This document shows, piece after piece, positions 58,708-64,000 of a stretch of DNA of 64,000 bases. Positions within the stretch are counted from its first letter, which is position 1. Each line of letters opens with the position of its first letter. The translations under genes and the position numbers were made by a program. Source of the DNA: Oryzomonas japonica (GTDB lineage Bacteria; Desulfobacterota; Desulfuromonadia; Geobacterales; Pseudopelobacteraceae); contig NZ_VZQZ01000001.1 in the NCBI RefSeq assembly GCF_008802365.1, positions 1 to 64,000 of the forward strand, given 5' to 3'. Below the pieces are notes generated by a model. It did no database searches. It was given only the letters and a program-made list of their open reading frames with translations, and was not told where the DNA came from.

Positions 58708-59630
58708 GAGGCGAAAAGGGCTTTGCCCTGGTCCTGACCCTGGTGGTCACCGCCCTGATGGTGGCGGCAGCGGTGGAGTTGATCCACCAAGTGTACGTGG
58801 ATATGTCCCTCAACCGCAATTTCCGCGATGGCCAACAGGCCTCGCTGCTGGCGGAATCGGGGGCCGAAGGGGGCAAAAAACTGCTCCAGACGCTGCTTGC
58901 GGCACAAAGCAGCTACACGTCGCTCTCGGACAAGTGGGCCGCCCCGTTCAAGATGGACGACGAGATCGGGCGCATCGAGATCACGACCACCGAGGAGAGC
59001 GGCAAGATCAACCTCAACGCGCTGGTGAATAACGACAACACCCCTAATGATGATACCCTGAAGATGCTGAAGCGCCTAGGCGTGCAGTTGCAAATCCCGG
59101 AAAGCGTATGGAACGCGCTGGCGGACTGGATCGACACCGACGACCTGCCGCTCTCCGGCGGCGCGGAAAACTCCTATTACAAATCCCTAAACCCGCCTTA
59201 CTCGGCCCGCAACGGCAGACTGACGACGGTGAACGAACTGTCCCTGGTCAAGGGCTTTACGGCGGACATGGTCAATAAGCTCAAGCCGTTCGTGACCGTC
59301 TACCCCAACAAGCCCGGGGGGCTCGGCGCCACCGTGGTCGTCAACGTGAACACCGCCCCCAAAGAGGTGCTCATGGCCCTGGACAGCCGGATCAGCGAAA
59401 GCATGGCGGACCAGATCATTGAGGCGCGGCGCCTGACGCCGTTCAAGAACGTTGGTGAACTGTCGCGGTTTGACAGCCAACTGGGCTCCACCCTACAAGG
59501 GAGGGCAACCACCAAAGGCACAATCTTCCGGATCACGGCCCGGGGATTCGTCAAGGAAGCGGCCCGCACCGTCGAGGCGGTGGTCAATATGGACGGCACG
59601 GGAGAGTTCCTCTCGTGGCAGGAATTTTGA
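58704..59630 (+). CDS. gspK: Type II secretion minor pseudopilin GspK-like
   Basis: A 308-residue minor pseudopilin, MRGEKGFALVLTLVVTALMVAAAVEL. Two helix-hairpin-like parts (VNELSLVKGFTADMVNKL and NVNTAPKEVLMALDSRIS...) fit the GspK fold. GTG start overlaps gspJ by 4 bases. gspC-G and gspL-N are not in the window. Confidence 0.88.
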   Translation: MRGEKGFALVLTLVVTALMVAAAVELIHQVYVDMSLNRNFRDGQQASLLAESGAEGGKKLLQTLLAAQSSYTSLSDKWAAPFKMDDEIGRIEITTTEESGKINLNALVNNDNTPNDDTLKMLKRLGVQLQIPESVWNALADWIDTDDLPLSGGAENSYYKSLNPPYSARNGRLTTVNELSLVKGFTADMVNKLKPFVTVYPNKPGGLGATVVVNVNTAPKEVLMALDSRISESMADQIIEARRLTPFKNVGELSRFDSQLGSTLQGRATTKGTIFRITARGFVKEAARTVEAVVNMDGTGEFLSWQEF

Positions 59631-59756
59631 TGGTAGCCCGCCGTCACACCATGCCTGTTGCGCCCCGCACCCCAGCCCCGTGCCTGTTGCCGGCGGGCAT
59701 GCCGCTTTGCCCTTGTGTCGTCAGCACGAGTACGGCGATTGCCGCTCCAGGAACCC

Positions 59757-62003
59757 ATGGCCATACCGACTGACATCCAGAGCCAGGTGTACAACCTGCT
59801 CTCCCAGGCGTCCAATCTCTCGTTCGTAAGCGCCGAGCAGGAGGCGGGAGCGCGGGTCAGCTTCGTCCCGGGGCAGCAGGTGAGCGCCTCGGTACTGACG
59901 ACGCTGCCGAACAACCTGACCCAGGTGCAGATCGGCACGGAACGCTTCAACCTGGCGTTGCCCATGGCGGTCCGTCCGGGGCAGACCCTGGAAATGACCT
60001 TTGTTGCCGGGGAGCCGCGCTCGACCTTCGCCGTAGCCCGCCAGGGCGTCGCCGCCCCGCCGGTCAGCCTCTCGGATGCGTCCCGGCTCCTGAGTCTCCT
60101 GGTCGGCAGCGAAGAGATCGTCGACCCGAGCCTTCGGGCCTCGCTCTTGAGTATCAGCGACATGCTGCGGCGTTCCCCGGGAGAGGCGGGCGTCCTTGCC
60201 AACCTAATGGACGAGGCGCTCACCTACGGGGCGCCCGGCGAAGGGGAAACAGCGCCAACCCTGCTGCCGGATGTTCCCCTCCAGCAGGGGCGCGCCGGAC
60301 AGGAAGGGACGCTACCGGCGGCCGTCCAAGGCGCCGTCTCCGAACAGACCCGTCTGTCGTCCTTCGAGGCCAATGCGGCGCAGATCCTCCAGAATATCGC
60401 CCGCAATTCCCGTTTTGACCTGACCGAGGCGGCCAACCAGCCGGTAACGCCGCTTCCCCTCATGCCGGGGGAAGAGGTTGACGCCGCGGTGCTCGGCACC
60501 CTGCCGGGCGGCAAGGTATTCGTCCAGCTTGCGGGGACGTCGTTGGAACTGCTTATTCCCCGGCCGGTCCAGACCGGGGACATCCTCCGCCTGACCTTCA
60601 TCACGTCCGACCCCCGGCCGCTGTTTGCGCTGCAACGGGCCGCCGCCGGCGTTCCCAGCTCGCTCAGTGAGGCGGGCCGGTGGCTAAGCGCCTTGGAACA
60701 CGGTGACGGGGGGGGATCGACACAACAGATGTACGTGCTGGAGCGTCTGAACACGGTGTTGAAAAGCCTGCCGCCGGACTCGCCGGCCTTTACCGCCATT
60801 CAGGACGAGGCCATCACCTACCAGACGGTCATGCGCGGCCGCCAGCCCGTTGATCAACAGCCGGCCCAACCGGGGGTGACGCCCCAGGCGGGCGCGGCCG
60901 CCGTGCAGAACCCGCAGGCCACCTTGCAACCCGGCACCGGCATCATCCTCAGCGACGATATGGCCAAACTGCTCCAGGCGCTGATCAGGGGTAACCGTTT
61001 GGCGCTCCTTGAGGCCATCAACCAACAGGCATCCGGGGGCGTTTTTTTGCCGGGTCAGCAGATAAGGGGCGAGATCATGACCTCCCTGGGCGGGGGGCGC
61101 TTCATGGTGCAGGTGGCCGGCCAGGCCATGGAATTCATGCTGCCCAAAGGGATCAAACAGGGGGACATGGTTACGCTCTTCTTCGTCACCGACGAACCGC
61201 AACCCACCTTCCTGATGACCCGTTTCGGCAAGCCCGGCGATGCGCGGGTCAGTGAAACCGGCCGGTGGTTGAGCGGGTTCCTCGGCGCTGCCGGAGAGCA
61301 GATGCCGGCCCGGGAGACCCTGGGAATCCTGAAGACCCTGCTCTCCGAGCCGCCGACCGATGCCTCCCAGGTAAGCGGGCTTCTGCAGCGGGGGCTGCGG
61401 GAGGGCGGCCTGTTTTACGAATCCCACCTGGCGCGCTGGTTTGGCGGCGACTATCCTCTGGAGGATCTTTTGCGGGAGCCCCAGGGACGGTTGTCCCCGC
61501 TCCACCGTCCGCCCGGGCAGGAGACGGCCAACTTGGTGCAGGACATGGGGTTGGCCGGTTTAAAGGGGGGCGCCGTGGAGGCTATGGAGGCTGCGCTCAG
61601 GAAGGCCGGTACCGCCATGCCCCATGAGGGGATTGTGGACCAGCAGGCCTTGCCGGTCGTCAAGGAACAACTGGCGGCCTTGCAAAGCGGGCAAGTCCTC
61701 TTTCGCGGAGACCTGGTGCCGGGCCAGCACTTGGAGTGGTCGGTGCGCGAGCGCGAAGCGCACCGCAATGAGTCCGGTGAACAGACGCGCTCCTGGGAGA
61801 CGTCGCTCACCCTGGATATGCCGAAGTTGGGGAATGTCACGGCCAGCCTGAAGCTCGACGGCAGCAGGGTGAGCATCGAACTGAACGCCGCACAGTCGGA
61901 CTCGGCGGAACTTCTGAAGGCCGGCCTGCCGCGCCTTGCCGAACAGCTCGAGGCGTCCGGGCTGGTGCCGTCGGAGATCGGCGTAACCCATGAAATCCCG
62001 TAA
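59757..62003 (+). CDS. FliK-like hook-length control family protein with three internal repeats
   Basis: A 748-residue protein. Residues ~37-115, ~236-312 and ~431-508 are three copies of one ~75-residue unit (V/LPGQQxxxxVLTTLPxxxxxVQxxGxxxxxxLP, GDxLxxTFVTDEP, then SxxGRWLSxL). The C-terminal part (ASLKLDGSRVSIELNA...LPRLAEQLEASGLVPSEIGV) resembles the FliK C-terminal domain that signals the export switch. It overlaps the FlhB-like miniprotein by 14 bases, like the ylqG-ylqH pair of Bacillus. The N-terminal Met is 59757 with a weak AGGA site. No flagellar cluster is visible. Confidence 0.75.
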   Translation: MAIPTDIQSQVYNLLSQASNLSFVSAEQEAGARVSFVPGQQVSASVLTTLPNNLTQVQIGTERFNLALPMAVRPGQTLEMTFVAGEPRSTFAVARQGVAAPPVSLSDASRLLSLLVGSEEIVDPSLRASLLSISDMLRRSPGEAGVLANLMDEALTYGAPGEGETAPTLLPDVPLQQGRAGQEGTLPAAVQGAVSEQTRLSSFEANAAQILQNIARNSRFDLTEAANQPVTPLPLMPGEEVDAAVLGTLPGGKVFVQLAGTSLELLIPRPVQTGDILRLTFITSDPRPLFALQRAAAGVPSSLSEAGRWLSALEHGDGGGSTQQMYVLERLNTVLKSLPPDSPAFTAIQDEAITYQTVMRGRQPVDQQPAQPGVTPQAGAAAVQNPQATLQPGTGIILSDDMAKLLQALIRGNRLALLEAINQQASGGVFLPGQQIRGEIMTSLGGGRFMVQVAGQAMEFMLPKGIKQGDMVTLFFVTDEPQPTFLMTRFGKPGDARVSETGRWLSGFLGAAGEQMPARETLGILKTLLSEPPTDASQVSGLLQRGLREGGLFYESHLARWFGGDYPLEDLLREPQGRLSPLHRPPGQETANLVQDMGLAGLKGGAVEAMEAALRKAGTAMPHEGIVDQQALPVVKEQLAALQSGQVLFRGDLVPGQHLEWSVREREAHRNESGEQTRSWETSLTLDMPKLGNVTASLKLDGSRVSIELNAAQSDSAELLKAGLPRLAEQLEASGLVPSEIGVTHEIP

Positions 62004-62262
62004 GGATGAAGAGCGCCGCGCGGCGGCCCTTACCTACAAACAGGGCTATTACGCTCCGGTGGTCGTTGCCAGGGGCAAGGGGGTGATGGCCGAGGCGATC
62101 ATAGCCTGCGCGCGCGAAGCGGGAGTCTATGTCCACGAATCACCGGAACTGGTCAATCTGCTGATGCAGGTGGATACCGATGCGTTCATCCCGCCGGAAT
62201 TGTACCGCGCCGTGGCCGAGGTACTGGTGTGGCTGTACGGAATCGAGCAGGATCGGCACTGA
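61990..62262 (+). CDS. Stand-alone FlhB/EscU C-terminal-domain protein
   Basis: A 90-residue protein similar to the cytoplasmic switch domain of FlhB: ALTYKQGYYAPVVVARGKGVMAEAIIACAREAGVYVHESPELVNLLMQV. FlhB cleaves itself at NPTH; that motif is absent here, so it is not self-cleaving. It lacks the membrane part. The same pairing (large FliK-like protein plus FlhB-like miniprotein) exists in Bacillus as ylqG-ylqH. The function is unknown. Confidence 0.82.
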   Translation: MKSRKDEERRAAALTYKQGYYAPVVVARGKGVMAEAIIACAREAGVYVHESPELVNLLMQVDTDAFIPPELYRAVAEVLVWLYGIEQDRH

Positions 62263-62274
62263 AAGGCGGTTAGA

Positions 62275-62424
62275 AGGTTGTTGAAAAACAGCCATCAGGC
62301 CTTCGTCCTCGAAAGCCCAATTGTGACTGAGGCCTTTGGCCTCACCCTTCGGGCGCCTTCGCAGGGCCTTCTGCGGGTGCGACGATCTAACTATTTTTGA
62401 ACAACCTGAGTTTTTCAGCAGCCT
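62275..62424 (+). repeat. Interspersed MITE/REP-like repeat, copy 5
   Basis: AGGTTGTTGAAAAACAGCC to ACTATTTTTGAACAACCT (62407), with an extra half-end TTTTTCAGCAGCCT. The middle differs from the other copies and carries TGAGGCC-TTT-GGCCTCA. It lies between the FlhB-like gene and the phosphohexomutase. Confidence 0.8.
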
Positions 62425-62439
62425 GTTAGAGGAGGATGC

Positions 62440-63849
62440 ATGCAGATCAAATTCGGAACCGATGGCTGGCGGGGGGTCATTGCCCGCGATTTCACCTTCG
62501 ACAACCTTTCCCTGGTGGCCCAGGCCACGATGGATTACTTGAACCGCGATGGCTCGGGCAACAAAGGGCTGGTGATCGGTTATGACCGGCGTTTCCTGTC
62601 CCGCGATTTTGCCCGGCGTGTGGCCGAGGTGGCGGCCGGCAACGGCATACGGGTCCGCCTGACCGACGGCTATGCGCCCACGCCGGCCGTATCGTGGGCG
62701 GTTCGCGAGTCGGGAGCCGGGGCGGGGATCATGATCACGGCAAGCCACAACCCGCCGGAATATAATGGATTCAAGGTCAAGGAGGCTTTCGGCGGTTCGG
62801 CCCGCCCCTCCACCACAAAGGTGCTGGAGGAGATCGTCGCCTTCAATGTGGCCAACGACCGCCGCGTGGTGGCCACCCCCTTCGAGGAGGCCCTGGGGAA
62901 GGGGATGATCGAGATCTTCGACCCTTGTGAGGGGTATTTCCGCCAGATCGGCCGCTATGTGGATCTGGAACTGATCGCCAGGGCCGGCATCCCGGTTGTC
63001 GTTGATCCGATGTACGGTGCCGGCTCGGGTTTTCTGCCCCGCCTGCTGGCCGGGGTTCACGAGATCCACAACAGTGAGAACCCCTCCTTCGGGGGACAGC
63101 CACCCGAGCCGATCGGCGAACATCTCGCGGAACTCTCCGCGCTCCTCAAGGGGGGCTCCTACCGGGTAGGGCTGGCTTTGGACGGAGACGCCGACCGGAT
63201 CGGGGCGGTGGACGAGAATGGCGATTTCTTCTCGTCCCACTGCATCTTTACCGTCATCCTGCGGCACCTTATCGAACACAAGCATCTGCGGGGCGGTGTG
63301 GTCAAGACCGTCTCCACGACCCGTATGGTGGACCTGCTGGCCCGGAAATTCGACCTGCCGCTGTTCGAGACCCCCATCGGCTTCAAGCATATCTGCGAAT
63401 TGATGCTGACGGAGGATATCCTCATGGGGGGCGAGGAATCGGGGGGGCTGGGTGTCAAGGGGCACATCCCGGAACGGGACGGTATCCTGCTCGGGTTGCT
63501 GCTCCTGGAGGCTATGGCGGTCAGCGGGAAAGGCCTCCGCCGGCTTCTTGACGAAACCATGGACGAGATCGGGCATTTCTCCTATCGCCGTATCGACCGG
63601 CGTATCGGGGGCGACGCCAAGGAACAGCTCATTGCGCGTCTGAAGTCGGCCCCTCCGGCAGAGATCGACGGCCGGCGGGTGGCTGCCACCAACTTCAGCG
63701 ACGGCTTCAAGTTTATCTTCGAGAACGGCGACTGGCTTTTGATCCGCCCCTCGGGCACCGAACCGGTCCTGCGGCTGTACAGCGAGGCCGGAACCCCGGA
63801 CCAGGTGGACCGTTTGCTGCGCGCTGCGGAAGTCCTGGCGGCACTGTAA
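62440..63849 (+). CDS. Phosphoglucomutase/phosphomannomutase family protein
   Basis: A 469-residue alpha-D-phosphohexomutase. N-terminal FGTDGWRGVIA, the phospho-Ser site MITASHNPPEYNG, the Mg loop LALDGDADRIG, the sugar-binding GGEESGG and the phosphate-binding RPSGTEPVLRLY are all present. The exact sugar (glucose, mannose or glucosamine) cannot be told by eye. GAGGAGG precedes the ATG. It stands downstream of the repeat and ends before a gene-free stretch. Confidence 0.93.
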   Translation: MQIKFGTDGWRGVIARDFTFDNLSLVAQATMDYLNRDGSGNKGLVIGYDRRFLSRDFARRVAEVAAGNGIRVRLTDGYAPTPAVSWAVRESGAGAGIMITASHNPPEYNGFKVKEAFGGSARPSTTKVLEEIVAFNVANDRRVVATPFEEALGKGMIEIFDPCEGYFRQIGRYVDLELIARAGIPVVVDPMYGAGSGFLPRLLAGVHEIHNSENPSFGGQPPEPIGEHLAELSALLKGGSYRVGLALDGDADRIGAVDENGDFFSSHCIFTVILRHLIEHKHLRGGVVKTVSTTRMVDLLARKFDLPLFETPIGFKHICELMLTEDILMGGEESGGLGVKGHIPERDGILLGLLLLEAMAVSGKGLRRLLDETMDEIGHFSYRRIDRRIGGDAKEQLIARLKSAPPAEIDGRRVAATNFSDGFKFIFENGDWLLIRPSGTEPVLRLYSEAGTPDQVDRLLRAAEVLAAL

Positions 63850-63894
63850 CGACCCGGACGCGCCGCTAAAAATATGCGGTATGAAATTAATAAC

Positions 63895-63924
63895 TTGACA
63901 TATCCTCAAATTATTTTTTATATC
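63895..63924 (+). promoter_or_regulatory. Promoter before the window-end riboswitch
   Basis: TTGACA (63895-63900), 18-base spacer, TATATC (63919-63924); start site close to 63931, just upstream of the aptamer. Confidence 0.5.
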
Positions 63925-63945
63925 AATGACCTAAGTGTAATTCGG

Positions 63946-64000
63946 CCATCAAAAGGCAAAGCATGGGCAACCGTGTGACGCAAAGCCACCTGTCCAATGC
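63946..64000 (+). promoter_or_regulatory. GEMM-type cyclic dinucleotide riboswitch, truncated
   Basis: AAAAGGCAAA (63951-63960), a stem GCAUGG-GCAA-CCGUGU with a GNRA loop (63961-63976), then GACGCAAAGCC (63977-63987). This is the conserved core of the GEMM-I class. The second helix and the regulated gene lie beyond the window. By eye the base aligned with Vc2 G20 is G, which would fit c-di-GMP, but a cGAMP-type variant is not excluded. Confidence 0.82.

Overview
The window reads as chromosomal DNA of a Geobacter-like anaerobic deltaproteobacterium (Desulfuromonadales/Geobacteraceae). This is inferred from gene content, not from any database search. The pointers are high GC, a selenocysteine formate dehydrogenase-N operon, futalosine-pathway menaquinone synthesis (mqnC), reverse rubrerythrin, a heme/siroheme operon with a CcsA-type cytochrome c assembly gene, a GEMM-type riboswitch, and the replication-origin block rpmH-rnpA-yidD-yidC / dnaA-dnaN-recF-gyrB. 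No rRNA, tRNA, CRISPR array, IS transposase or prophage was seen.

Layout. 0-10.5 kb: 5' end of an exported barrel-like protein, fmdB, galU, two tandem TIGR04073-type exported proteins, DNA polymerase II, a peroxide/redox cluster (2-Cys peroxiredoxin; nitroreductase, a Cys-rich miniprotein and reverse rubrerythrin behind an FNR-like box) and envelope proteins. 10.6-21 kb: minus-strand tetrapyrrole/cytochrome operon (precorrin-2 dehydrogenase, ccsA-like, hemA, sfsA, hemC, cobA-hemD), then thioredoxin and TlpA genes converging on truA, hslO, a tautomerase and an AI-2E-family permease. 21.2-27 kb: fdnGHI-fdhE, with an in-frame UGA at codon 196 of fdnG and a repeat element inside the operon. 27.2-33.6 kb: TetR regulator, periplasmic adaptor, and one 1468-residue reading frame joining a complete RND pump to a complete TolC-type outer-membrane factor through a signal-peptide-like linker.

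33.6-50.5 kb is the origin region: gyrB, recF, dnaN and dnaA on the minus strand, two clusters of DnaA boxes, then rpmH-rnpA-yidD-yidC on the plus strand. An EndoQ-UvrD fusion nuclease/helicase with clamp-binding-like motifs lies where jag often sits, followed by mnmE, mnmG and rsmG. Three perfect or near-perfect parS sites lie here, two of them in a tandem ~200-bp duplication and one inside mnmG. 50.6-57 kb: lipoprotein, YbgC-type thioesterase, mqnC, RNase D-like nuclease, and an ArnC / formyltransferase / ArnA-decarboxylase-like set (split ArnA). 57-64 kb: minor pseudopilins GspH-I-J-K, a FliK-like protein with three internal repeats, a stand-alone FlhB C-terminal-domain protein, a phosphohexomutase, and a c-di-nucleotide (GEMM) riboswitch cut off by the window end.

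Five copies of one MITE/REP-like repeat (ends AGGTTGTTgAAAAA / TTTTTgAACAACCT) sit between genes across the window, and two copies of a second inverted-repeat family (ACAGAGACACAGAG type) occur at 13.2 and 57.1 kb. The most unusual observations are the RND-TolC fusion, the EndoQ-UvrD fusion, the duplicated parS unit and the repeat family.
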